Assembly (NCBI GenBank): GCA_030549335.1
Contig: CM060192.1
Coordinates: 21,084,157-21,148,156 of the forward strand
Source of the DNA: Pontederia crassipes
Lineage: Eukaryota; Streptophyta; Magnoliopsida; Commelinales; Pontederiaceae
DNA length: 64,000 bases
Direction: 5' to 3'
The first letter of the stretch is position 1. Every line of letters begins with the position of its first letter. The notes beneath the pieces are model-generated. The model saw nothing but the letters and a program-made list of their open reading frames with translations, was not told where the DNA came from and did not search any database. Shown here piece by piece: positions 42,498-54,568 of this stretch. A program made the position numbers and the translations under genes.

Positions 42498-44898
42498 ATG
42501 GTTACTAGGGGTCGAGCATGCGTTCACTCGAGATGAGTTAGTCATCACAACCACCAGGTAATATATTTATTGTGAGCTGCTTATTTATAGTTGATTATAA
42601 TAGTTAAATTCCTTTTTTTAATAATATCAGTTCCTCTATCGCCGACGGGGCACGTAGCCTGATCGTCACATAGTAGGCGATCCATTGGTGGGTCTGCTCA
42701 GCGTATCACTCCAGGTACGTGAAACATTGTAGGCAATAGACAGTAGGAGATAGAATTTTTTAAATAATTTTCTTTTGTGACAGTTGCTCCATCGTCAACG
42801 AGGAACATAGTCGATACGTCTCGATCGCACGACGATGATTGTCATGTCACACCAGGTTATTTTTTGTATATTACTTAATTTTATGTATGAGCCAAATTTT
42901 ATGTATTTTCTTATGATGGCAGTTGCTACCCCACCGCCACCGCCGAGAATACCAGACGTTTCACCACAATATAGCATTGGCGAGCAACATCTTACGCCAG
43001 GTGATATATTTATTGTTATTGACATTTCTCAATTAATTATATTAATTATTTTTTAATAATGTCAGTTGCTACGCCGCCGATAGCACAAGCACCTGACTGA
43101 ATTCATTCAGACGAGCGGACTGCTACTGAATATGCGGTACACATCAATCGAGGTGAGAACATTATTGTACATCTATCAATTATCACAATTTTAATTTGGT
43201 ATGACACTAATGATTTATTATGTATTAGGGCCCGTAGCTGATGTCGGACCTTCACAGTCTACCCCAACTGTACCATATGATGATTCCTCTTCGAGTGATG
43301 AAGAGGGGTTACATGATAATGGGGTGGTCACTGTGAATAATATTGCTCGACCGTAAGTTAAATAATTTGTATATATTACTTGTTATAGTTTTGGTTATCA
43401 TTGAAAATTAATTCTTCTTTGTAATTGGCAGGACCACTTTCATACACGCTAGTACTGTGCGAGATGTCTGTGCTCTCGTTCTTTCTCACTTGTCGGAAGG
43501 GGCAGGATCTTGGAAAGATGTCCCAATTCAAGTGCGAGATGACATGTTTCGAGCCTTTATGGTACGATCTTATATTTGGGTTACATAATTTGATTTATAT
43601 TTATTTTAAAATTACTAAGTTTTAACGTTCTATTTGTAGGAGGCAAATTAGTTTCATCCGGAACTTAGTTTAGGGATGATCTGGAGAGCTTTTGAGGAGG
43701 TCGCTGCGAAATGCCTCCGAAATCAATTATATAAGTTTCGCAAGGTCGTCACGTCCTCTGGCCTCACTTTGGAGCAGGGCATACAAAGATGCTCAAGACA
43801 TATTAGGCGCTCGGTTTGGGAGTCCCTCTGTAGGAAGTGGTAAGTATGTATACTTTTACATTATTTTTATGAAAATTATAGTTTTTTGAAAGTGTAAGTA
43901 TTTGACGTTCACAAAAGGATGGATGAACGATGACAAAGGAAGTCGAAAAAGGCAATAGTTAATCGTCTTTCGAAGCCCGAGGCCCACATCCACACAGGGG
44001 GATCGATGCGATTTGACGAGCATCGACGGCGCATGGTAATTTACATATAAATTCAATTTATCAAACTTTTGACTTATACTTATGTTATCAAATTTGAAAC
44101 TTTATTGTAGGAGGAGAAAGAAGGCGGTCCCGTAGACTTTCGTGTGGTCTACGAGACCACGCATAAGAGTCGGAAGACAAACGACTTAGTCACGCCCACT
44201 GCTCGTATGCTTCTGGTAAGTCTCATGATATGGTCATTTGGTTGTTGCACTATTTTTGAAATACATAATGTTTAAATTTTATAGGATGAGTATAATGCGA
44301 AAATAAATGAAAAGTATGGAGATGATCCAAGTACTCAGCCACCAGGAAATGTTTCTTCATTGGTTTAGTCATGTTTTTAATTTATGTGTTTCTTGATATA
44401 TAATTTATATATTATATGATTGTATAATTTTTCTATTTCGTAGAGGACCCTTCTATTTGGGAGGAGGTGGCCGGCACAACACGAGGGGATACTTGCATGG
44501 TCTCGGCACAGCCGCTCAGATACCTAGGAGGATCGGAGGATATGCATGAGGTGCATCTGCTCCGAGCTCATCCGCTGCACCTGATATAACGCAGCTATCA
44601 CAGCAGCTATCGCAACAGTTATTAGCGTGGATATCGCAGCAGGTGTCATAGCAGTTGTCGCAGCAGTTGGCTCCTCTATTGCAGGCGATTCAGGGATTGA
44701 TCACGCAGCTATCACAACAGCTATCGCAGTAGTTATCAGCGCAGATATCGCAGCAGGTGTCGCAGTAGTTGGCTCCTCTATTGCAGGTGATTCAGGGATT
44801 GATCCCGACGCAGAATCCATCCTCGCGAGGCCATGGACCGAGCACGTTTGGGTCGAACGTCCGGAATGATAACAATAACTCTCAAACCTAGGATAGAA
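42498..44898 (+). CDS. Transposase_24-type second gene of T1 (about 12 exons)
   Basis: GT-AG introns give likely exons at 42498-42557, 42631-42714, 42784-42855, 42923-43000, 43066-43152, 43229-43352, 43432-43561, 43640-43839, ~43917-44035, 44111-44215, 44285-44361 and 44444-44898. Exons 7-11 encode the plant Transposase_24 (Ptta/En/Spm) domain, for example VRDDMFRAFM, LRNQLYKFRKVV, EEKEGGPVDFRVVYETTHKS and NDLVTPTARMLLDEYNAKI. The last exon is Gln/Ser/Leu-rich and tandemly repeated. In En/Spm the second gene product (TNPA) binds subterminal repeats. Exon 1 lacks 22 bases present in T2, shifting its frame, and the last exon has stops in the repeats, so activity is doubtful. Confidence 0.65.
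44591..44815 (+). repeat. Tandem repeat in the last exon of the T1 gene
   Basis: Two units start at GCAGCTATCACARCAGCTAT (44591 and 44705). The second lacks 12 bases of the first. In the gene frame they read LSQQLSQQ and QQVS, ending LAPLLQAIQGLI, i.e. Gln-rich heptad-like repeats that could form a coiled coil. Confidence 0.75.
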
Positions 44899-45590
44899 AA
44901 CAAACTATGCATTTGTTACTTATAGACTTACACATACATATAGTTTGTTAGTTCGGTTTAGTAGTTTTTGTATTCTTATGTTATATATTATTCCTTTGAT
45001 GGTTTTATATTGCCTGTGATGATTTTATATTGCCTGTGATGCTTTTATAGTGCCTGTGATGAATATCAATCATTTTGAGATGCATTATAAATTTTATGGG
45101 TGTGGGAAGGGAAAAAATGAGGCTGGGATGGGTAAAAAAAATGTGCAAGTAGGGACTCCATAGCGTCTCATTGGCATCGGAAAACATGTTGACGCGGACT
45201 TAAATATATCGCACTTAGCGTTCTCTGAGCGTCTCATTGGCGACGCGTGCACGATCATATTTGCGTCAATTTGGCACCCTCCTAGCGCCTAAGGTAGCGA
45301 CACGTGGGCGTCGAAATAGCGCCTCAACCCTAGCGCCCCTTGAGTGTCAACTTAGCAACGCGCTCCTGCTTCACACAGCCGCAAACGTAGCATCTTAATA
45401 ACGTCGATATAGCGTCAACAAGGGGCGCTAGTTGCGTCTCATTATCTTTGACTCTAGTGCGACGCCACTAGTCACCGATTTCCAGCGTCTCAATATTGCG
45501 GCGCTAGTTAGACGCTAAAGAGATGCTCTTCGCAACAGAGACGTAATAGCGCCTCCCTAGCGTCTCCTATGTTGAGTCGCTAATCGCCAA
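44899..45590 (+). repeat. T1 3' untranslated and subterminal region
   Basis: At 45000-45066 there are three copies of a 21-base unit TTTTATATTGCCTGTGATG. From 45150 to 45590 GCGTC/GACGC-type words recur densely, matching the subterminal repeats at the other end. Confidence 0.7.
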
Positions 45591-45603
45591 TTTTCTTGTA
45601 GTG

Positions 45604-46654
<1,051 letters not shown>

Positions 46655-46890
46655 TTCGGCACTATATTTTACTTTAATCTTATTTGGATTTTTCCATCAA
46701 TTGTTCTCACTACTCAACCTTTTTCCTCTCTTGAACCCTCCAACAGGTTCTAAGAGAAACTAATGCAAGTCAACACAAGGCAATGATTAATTAAATCAAT
46801 ATGATTGCAAGATCAAACGAATACTTGAAGTTTAATTTGGAATAAAAATCAGGAAAAAAAGGTTGTTAGATAAGGATAGATATCAGTGTC
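46655..46890 (-). mobile_element. Fragment of a G1-family leader
   Basis: On the minus strand it matches G1 8150-8480, for example GTTGGAGGGTTCAAGAGAGG and TGATATCTATCCTTAT. Only leader sequence is left, so another G1-type element once lay here. Confidence 0.75.
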
Positions 46891-47623
46891 AGATAGCCAG
46901 TACAATATATCTCAATAAGAACGACAAGTATAATTTCTCATCTATACCATCAATCCTACAAGCGTAGAAAAAGAAACACATTAGTAATATAAAAAAGTGA
47001 TATGACACTGATACTCACTAGATGAAATATCTCATGCCCATGAGATGATGGTAAATTATGATACTTCATGGACCTTCCTTTGTGTATAAGGATCTAGCCA
47101 AATAAAATGTGCAATGTATTCCATGAAACTAGAGATCTAACAAGGAGATTGTCAAGTAGTTTCAAAATAAGAACATCTTTTTTTCTTAAAATAAAATGGA
47201 TCTTTAAAATATGCAAGTGAAATATCATAGGATTTATAACGTTGCAAACAACTTGACTTATCACGGAAATCATGCAATTCCTTGCAACAAATCAAAACAT
47301 CATCAAAATTGCCTTGCAAATGACTGCTATTAATCAAGATATCTCCAAAGAGATTAATCCCAAATCTTTGATGAAAATTGCACAGAAGTCTTACTAATGC
47401 AGAAGCAATGAATTTCTCAATTATGATGTGACTATTTCGGATAGTATTTATGGTTCTACCTTTTTCTTAGCAACTGGCTTGGGAAAATTATATGCAACAT
47501 TGCAACCATCATTAGCAGAAATGATCTTAGGAAAGCACGAAGGTGGATTTAAAGAAAGGAATAAAACTCTAGGCTCGTCAGACAATCTAGAAATCATAAT
47601 CAACCATTCAAAAGTGTTCAAGA
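46891..47623. other. Unassigned sequence between G1 fragment and T2
   Basis: It may be the remainder of the G1-type element or host DNA. A 70-codon frame (47428-47640) ends inside the T2 terminus and resembles no protein that I know. Confidence 0.3.
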
Positions 47624-47857
47624 CACTACAAGAAAACTGACGATTAGCGACGCAAAATAGCATCTCGAAACATGATGATGCTAAATTGATGCCACTAGCA
47701 CCGTTATGGCATCACAGTTGAGTCCCAAGTAGGAGATGTTACTTGCCTCTCAATACCATCTCATTAGCGTTTGCAGAAATAGGTGCTAACGAACGTGCCA
47801 GGCAGCCGCTATTATTACGCGCCACAAAGCGAAAGTGCATGGGAGTACCTAGCGTTG

Positions 47858-47862
47858 TTCTC
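47858..47862 (+). repeat. Target-site duplication of R1, left copy
   Basis: TTCTC, repeated at 57082-57086 outside the other LTR. Confidence 0.92.
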
Positions 47863-50682
47863 TGATCACTTGCTGATCACTATATGTTTCTAACCCATTT
47901 TAGATGCAATTCATGCATGTCGAGTCCCACTTTTGCCTATTTTTGGGCCAATTATACTTGGAATGCAAACATTATGATAACTAGTAGATATTCCACATTT
48001 CATACTTAATTCCATGTGCATAGAGGTTCTGAAATGTCAAAATCCATTAATATTTAAATTCTATGCCAAGTTATCATTTTGAGGACAAGTTATCATTCCT
48101 ATATGTCAAGTTATCATTATTTTGAGTGAACTGATTTTCAATGATTTTCTTGCTCTAAATCCATCATTATCATGTATAAATCATATTTGGATAGTCACAT
48201 CTCAACTTGTGCAAAGTTTTAAATCCATTTGAACAAGTTATCATTTTTCCTTTGCCAAGTAATCATTAAAGGGCAATTCTGTCATTTCGACATCCAAAAC
48301 CATTAATTCTGCACAAGGACCTTAGGCATTCATTATATTATTGTCCTAACTCATTGCTGTTCAAATTTGATCACATTTGGATAATCACAACAAAAGTTAT
48401 GACAAGTTATCGTTTTTAAGGCAATTTAGTTATCGTTTTGGCACCCAAGTTATCATTCCTATGAAATCTTATCCATAGTTGATTTCTGACTTCACTCACT
48501 TATCATCCTAATCCATTTGATGTCTTCAATGCTTTGAACTACTCATATTTGAACATTTTCCATGAAATATGAAAAGTTATCATTCCGGGTCCCTAAAACT
48601 ATTATTTTCGATATGGGTTTTCATTCCTGCACGACACCTAATCCCATTTGATGTTTGAGCTGACAACTATCATTATCCTAATCTTTATTTGTTAAAATCA
48701 CATTTAAAGATCTTGATGCTTGCTGTTTTGGGTTTTGTAGCAGGAAAAACAAGTGCAAAAAGGTGGAAAAAGTAGGAGGGGACCACTTGCTTTTGCTGTC
48801 CAAAAGCTATTGCAGCAGCTAGAATTCTTGGACCATTGGACAGGTGGCTCACATCAGGGGGTATGGAACAATTTGATGCTGATCTAAGGGTGGAAGGAAG
48901 ACATATATAAGCTGAAGAAACCCTGGAATCCAGGGGGAGCCTCCATTTGGAGGGCTGCTGGACCAGGAGCAAGGTGGAGGAAGGCTTGCTGATTTCTGCA
49001 TAACAGTCCTGATTCCAGGATGGATAGCTTCTTCTCTTCATTCCATTTTTTATCTAAGTTTGTAACTATAAGGAGATAAACTCCATGCCTCCTAGGATAG
49101 GATAGTAGTCTAATATATATTGTGGATGGATTAGGGATAAGTTTAAGTTTCCTGCACTGATTTCTGAATTCTGAATTTCTGGTTTTACATTTCTGAAATC
49201 TGAAGTGTTATAAATCTGATCTTGTCATTTGAAGACCCTATTTGTATTTATAACTGAGAAGTTATCATTTGGTCTAACCCTTGTTCAGAAATGAATCAAG
49301 AATCAATGCCAAGTTCTAGATACAAACCCAATTAGAATTCTGTGGTTTTTCTGAAATCTGAATTCTGAATGCCTTCCTGATTTCTGAATTCTTAGAATCT
49401 GTTTTGTCATTGTGGAGCCACAATTGTTTTGACAACTGAGAGGTTATCTTATGGTTCCATTCTAGTTCAGAAATGATCAAGATGCAATGACATTCCTAAG
49501 GTTCTAATTTGTAATTGTTGCTGATTTTCTGTTTCCTGATTTTTGAACAATCTGATTTCTGATTTTTCTGGGCTGTTTGAATCTGATTGTCATTGGGGAT
49601 TGAATTAATTGAACAACTGAGAGGTTAACATCTATCCCAATCTTGTTCAGAAATGAATTGAGAAGCTTTGACATTCCTATGATTCAAATCTGATTTGGTT
49701 TTTCCTGATTTGAATGAGTTGAATGAGTTGCTGATTTCTGATTTCCTGAAATTCCTGAAATCTGATTGCCATTGTTAAGCCCTACTTTAATCCACCATTG
49801 AGAGATGGTTTTAAGGCCTTCCTTGAGATTCAGAGATGAGCCAAGGAGCAATGACAATTTCTGATTTCCCAAACTTGTATTAGGTGCTGATTTCTATCCA
49901 ATTCATTAATGAAAATGTGGATTTCATTTGAATTTGCAGCTGAGAAGCTGATTTTAAATCCTCTTGTAGTTTAGAGATAAACCAAAGAGCATTTGCATTA
50001 ATATTGGATTGATTTCATCCATGTTTATCTGATTGAAGCATTCCCTTCATTTTCAAAGTGCAATTTTGAAGTTATCATTTCAGGTTTTATTGAATTGCCA
50101 AAAACATCAGCAAAGTGACTTGGATTGAACATAGTGATAACTTGATTTTCAGTGGGGATCCTCTTCTAATTCAACTTGGCTAACAATTATATGATAATAT
50201 ATTGTTTAGTTCTGGTCTAATTGAGCTGTGAAAACAACCATATTGAAAGTTGAATTGGATTTGACTAGAAAATGATAACTTGTTCCATTTTCATCCATAA
50301 TTAAATTAGATGAACCCCAATTCCTAGGAGGACCTTCCTCATTGATAGATAAATCCTTTTAGACTCTAGATTAGCATTTATAACTCAGTTTTGATAAGTT
50401 TACAAAATACAAAAATCAGTTATCGTTTCACTTTCCATTAAAAATCTATTTTTCCTTTTCTTTAAAAATCTGTTTTTGCCACTTTAAATAGGATTAGTCT
50501 AAATTATTTTTAGTTAGTCTAGGACTTCAAATCACTGTGGATACGATATTTAGGATTACTACAATTGACATGTATACTTACAGTAGAGAGTGAATTAGGG
50601 AGTTGAACCAAAAATTGAAAAAATTTCAAGTTTGACCCAAAAATCAGCAAGTTATCACTCAACCTCCCAAATATTACTATCA
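47863..50682 (+). repeat. R1 5' LTR
   Basis: It runs from TGATCACTTG to TACTATCA. U3 contains many AAGTTATCATT-like words. The TATA box TATATAA lies at 48904-48910. Downstream, 49283-50000 is a five-unit degenerate tandem array of about 180 bases per unit. It has 312 bases (48764-49075) that the 3' LTR lacks. Confidence 0.93.
48904..48910 (+). promoter_or_regulatory. R1 TATA box
   Basis: TATATAA within ACATATATAAGCTGAAG. It is the likely core promoter of R1 and is present only in the 5' LTR. Confidence 0.6.
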
Positions 50683-50688
50683 AGTTTT

Positions 50689-50706
50689 TGACGCCGTTGC
50701 CGGGGA
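50689..50706 (+). other. R1 primer binding site (tRNA-Asp)
   Basis: TGACGCCGTTGCCGGGGA matches the complement of plant tRNA-Asp with one change, six bases after the LTR. Confidence 0.9.
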
Positions 50707-50974
50707 TTTGAGGTCAATTAGGCTAACTTAGATAGTTTAGATTAGTTTTAAATTAGTTTTAAATTTATTTGTTAGGTTAATTTTCAGTTTTTGCAAGTTA
50801 TCATTCTTAATTTTTCACTTTTGTCTAGTTTTCATTTGTTTCTTGAATTTGATACTGCTGAATCTCTTTATGCAGGACTTGGATCATCAAGAGGACTGAC
50901 TGTATTTGTCAGAACCTGAACCAGAGAGAAGGTTTAACTGAAGGAAAAGAATCCAAAGAGAAGAGGCTAGAAGG

Positions 50975-53046
50975 ATGATTTTTGAAGAGGAGGCACACAA
51001 TCCTGTTTTTGAAGAAGCTGTGAATCAAAATATGGCAGCTCCTAGGACTCTTTGGGAGTGCTACTCACCAAGTAATGTCAGAAATCAGCAAGGAAATGGA
51101 GTACTAGCACCTGCTGCCAACTTTGAAGTCAATCCAGCCTTGATTTCTATGATAAGGCAATATCAGTTTGCTGGATTGGAGAATGAGGATCCAATTTCAC
51201 ACCTTGACAACTTCAAGGAGAATTGCAGCATTGTCAACTTCAATAATACACCTATGGATGTTGTCTACATGAGGCTATTCCCCTTCTCACTCAAGGACAA
51301 AGCAAAGATATGGTACAAGACCCTCAAACCTGAAGAGATGGCTACTTGGAATCCATAATTCAATTGTTCCTAGCTGAATTTTTCCCACCTAGCAAAACTG
51401 ACAATTTCAGAGATCAGATTGTGAGATTCTACCAATTGGATCAAGAGAATATATGTAATGCGTGGCAAAGACTCCAAGGCTTGCTGAGGGCATGCCCACA
51501 TCATGGGTTTGAAAAATGGCAACTTGTCAACTATTTCCACAAAGGATTGAACTACCCCAGCAAGGTTACATTGGATACTGCTGCAGGAGGCATCTTTGCA
51601 TCTAAAAACATTGATGAAGCTTATCAACTCATTGAAAACATAGTCAAGAATCACCACTTCCTTACCCATGACAGAACCAGGAGGCCACCCATGGACAATT
51701 CAGTGAATCAATTGTCAACTCAACTTGAAGAGGTGCTGTACAAGACTTTGGAGAGGTTGAACTTGACTCCCAATGGAAATAAGGCTTCCAATCCTGAAAC
51801 AAGGTGTTGTGTATGTGGCAATCAAGGCCATGTGTCAGAGGATTGCAATTTAATTATGCAGCAAGTGGAGCAAAATGTTGATCAAATCAATGTTGTGGGC
51901 AACTATGAGATCAAACCTCTTGCTGAATTTTACACTCCAGAAAATAGGAATCATCCCTACTTCTCTTACAAGACCAATCAATATCAAGGGGCCCCTATGC
52001 AGAATTCAAATTGGCAGCCTAAAATCCTGCCAAGGAATCAGCCACCACTCTATGGAAATCAGGGCCAAAATGACCCAATTCAGAGGAATCTATATGAGCC
52101 ACCATCTCAAGTCCAAGCACCTCAATTCCAAACTGAAATGAAGGAAATGCTCCAACGGATTCTGAAGAAGCATGACAGCCAAGGAGAGGAGATATTGAAA
52201 ATCAATTCTAGATTGGATGCCATGAATGCAAATCAGAAATTGTTGGAAAGCCAAATTGCTCAACAGGCTAGTACATCATCTAAACCTCCTATGTTCTTCC
52301 CTGGACAGCCAGAAGTGAATCCAAAGGAGCAAGCAAAGGCCATCCAGCTCAGGAGTGGAAGAATGGTGGAGGAACCAACGAAGAAAGCTGAGGATAATCA
52401 AGTCAATTCAGATTCAAAAGTTGCTGAAGAGCCAAATGAAGATCCTGTGTTGGAAAATCAGAATCAACATCCTCAATGTGAAGCCAAGACTAGAATTTTT
52501 GATAGAGTATCATTCCCACAAAGATTGGTCAAGGCCCAATCGTCACAAGTTATTAGTAGGCCAAATTTTCAGAAAAATGATTTTGAAAAGGGACAGCTGG
52601 ATCAGATTGTACAACAAGTTTCTCCTATAATTCTCATTGAAGATCCATTGCAAAGGTGCCTAATGTTTGATCATTTGAAGGAATTAGAGGATCCAGAAGT
52701 CAAAGCATATAAATCAGCTATGAATGCACTCCAATCAGTAGGGAATTTAGAATTCCAAAATGGGGTGTTGGAGGTTTTCACTGTTGAACCCCACACCAAT
52801 TCAACTCAAGACATTTCCTCTCAATTGGAGCTGAAACTTCTTCCTAATCCAGGGGATTCATATATCATACATGAGGATTCTAGAGATGAGAAGCTAGTAG
52901 ATTTCTGGCACAATGAAGGAGGGGTACATCCAAGTGAAAAACAAAGGCCAATCATTGACAAACTAAGAGATCCATACTTGATTAGTGAAGCTGTCCACAT
53001 ATTGAGATCTCTACTTGATCACATCATAATATTTAAACCTCCTTGA
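50975..53046 (+). CDS. R1 gag (one frameshift)
   Basis: The first open part, 50975-51358, has MIFEEEAHNPVFEEAVNQNM, FAGLENEDPISHLDNFKENC and VVYMRLFPFSLKDKAKIWYK. A one- or two-base slip near 51350 moves into the 566-codon frame 51346-53046: FLAEFFPPSKTDNFRDQIVR, CPHHGFEKWQLVNYFHKGLN, TLDTAAGGIFASKNIDEAYQ. The zinc knuckle CVCGNQGHVSEDC with the preceding Cys makes CX2CX4HX4C. Then come AQQAS-type QIAQQASTSSKPPMFFPGQP, IQLRSGRMVEEP and VSFPQRLVKAQ. It is a full-length Athila/Tat-type gag with a unique 150-residue tail ending LLDHIIIFKPP. It would build the capsid and package RNA. Confidence 0.85.
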
Positions 53047-54553
53047 CATGAAGAAGTTGTAACAATGTCTAGCCTAAGACATTAAAGAAAGGCACTTCTT
53101 GGGAGGTAACCCAAGCCTTTTTATACTTAACCTTTCTGTTTTGCAGGAATAAAGAAGGGAGGAATCAGATCCATCCACAAATTAACTAGAATGGAGTATC
53201 CCTACCCTTAATTTTAATTCTTCTCACTGAAATCCTATTGATAACTGATATTATCTTTTCATTCATGCTGAAATCATCATGTTAATATCTGAATCATCAT
53301 GCATATCAGTTGTCCCAATCTATCTTAGCTGAATTTCGATGCCACTTTAGTGAATCTCATTGCATTGTTGCATTGTGCACCCTAAATTCTAACATTGCAG
53401 ATTTCATTGATATCTCTTGTTTCACTTCAAGAATTATTGCAAATCATGAAGTATGGAACACCTGAAGAGTAGGATTGAAATGCAAGACCCATTGGAAGGG
53501 ACCAAATGCAAATTCCATATATTTCATACCCTCTCCCTTGTCTTTATTTTCAACACTAGGGACAGTGTTGCGAATAAGCTTGGGGGAGGAAACCTGGTGC
53601 TTTTCTAATCTTTACACCATGTTTTCAATTGATTTTAATGTTCATATCATAATTCATACCAGGTTATCATTGGTTTTCGCAAGTTATCACTAGTTATCAC
53701 TCGGTTATCATTTTTTGGACCCAACTCAATTCTGAATTCATTTTAACTCTGAAATAGGTAGAATACTTCATTTTGACAGTGGGTGCACTCCAATACCAAG
53801 TGGCCAACTTGGTCATTAGCCTTCTTGCTTCAATTGACATTATAAATTCAGATGCATTTGAATGAACTTTCAGCTAAAATTTTTCTTTTTTGTGGATTAA
53901 CACTAGCTACATTCATGGATTAATTGGAAAGTAGAAGATGTCTAGAAAGGGGTCAAGGATCTTGCTGCCATGTTAAATAGGAATTCTTGACTATTTGCAT
54001 TTAAGGATCTAACATATACTTGAGTTTGAACCATTGCTCATTTCATGAACAGAATGAAAAAGAAAGAAAAAAAAGGAAAATGAAAAGTTGCATTTTGCAT
54101 TGCATGCATACATGAATAAAGAGAGTGAAAATTCCAAAAAGGAACCTCTTCTGAATAAAGCCAGGATTTTTATCCTGTGACCAGCATGAATAAAAATCAG
54201 GTGCTAAACCTGTTTATTGCATACTCATGAATAAAAGTCAGGTTTTCAAACATGTTTAAGCAAAGAATTAAAATTCTGTTCATGAAGAGATTGGTGTTTC
54301 AAACTTTTTAGTAAAGTTGACAATCCTTGCAATCCAAATTAGTTAATGTTTGTACTTTTATCATGGCTTAAATTTGCATTAACCTTTGTGACTCCTCAGT
54401 TAGAATTTGGGATTGGAAAGAATGGGATGGAATGTTAGCTAAGTGGCAAATCATTTAAGACTTATTTAGCTGATTCTTCTATTCATTTGTGGATGATAAA
54501 TTCAAATTCATCCTTAGTTTCTGAATGTTTTGCTTGAGGACAAGCAAAAGGCT
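53047..54553 (+). other. R1 3' non-coding region
   Basis: There is no coding sequence. A perfect hairpin (CAACACT, loop AGGGAC, AGTGTTG, 53551-53570) precedes AAGCTTGGGGGAGGA (53576-53590). TTATCA words cluster at 53662-53715. A second hairpin, TTTTGCTTG with CAAGCAAAA and loop AGGA, occupies 54528-54549, just before the polypurine tract. Confidence 0.75.
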
Positions 54554-54568
54554 AAGCTTGGGGGAGTT
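54554..54568 (+). other. R1 polypurine tract
   Basis: AAGCTTGGGGGAGTT touches the 3' LTR. It is the probable plus-strand primer. Confidence 0.85.

Larger units (their letters stand above)
41011..45603 (+). mobile_element. T1, internally deleted CACTA (En/Spm) transposon
   Basis: The termini are perfect inverted repeats CACTACAAGAAAA (41011-41023) and TTTTCTTGTAGTG (45591-45603). The flanking trinucleotides are TTC and TTT, one mismatch from a 3-bp duplication. Subterminal regions at both ends are rich in GAGACGC/GCGTCTC-type words, the expected transposase-binding repeats. Inside are the C-terminal tail of TNP2 and a complete multi-exon Transposase_24 gene. The body of TNP2 is missing, so T1 would need a relative such as T2. 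Confidence 0.9.

Noticed and set aside
47428-47640. 70-codon frame as a host gene
   Set aside because: It runs into the T2 terminus, has no recognisable motif, and overlaps an equally long frame on the other strand.
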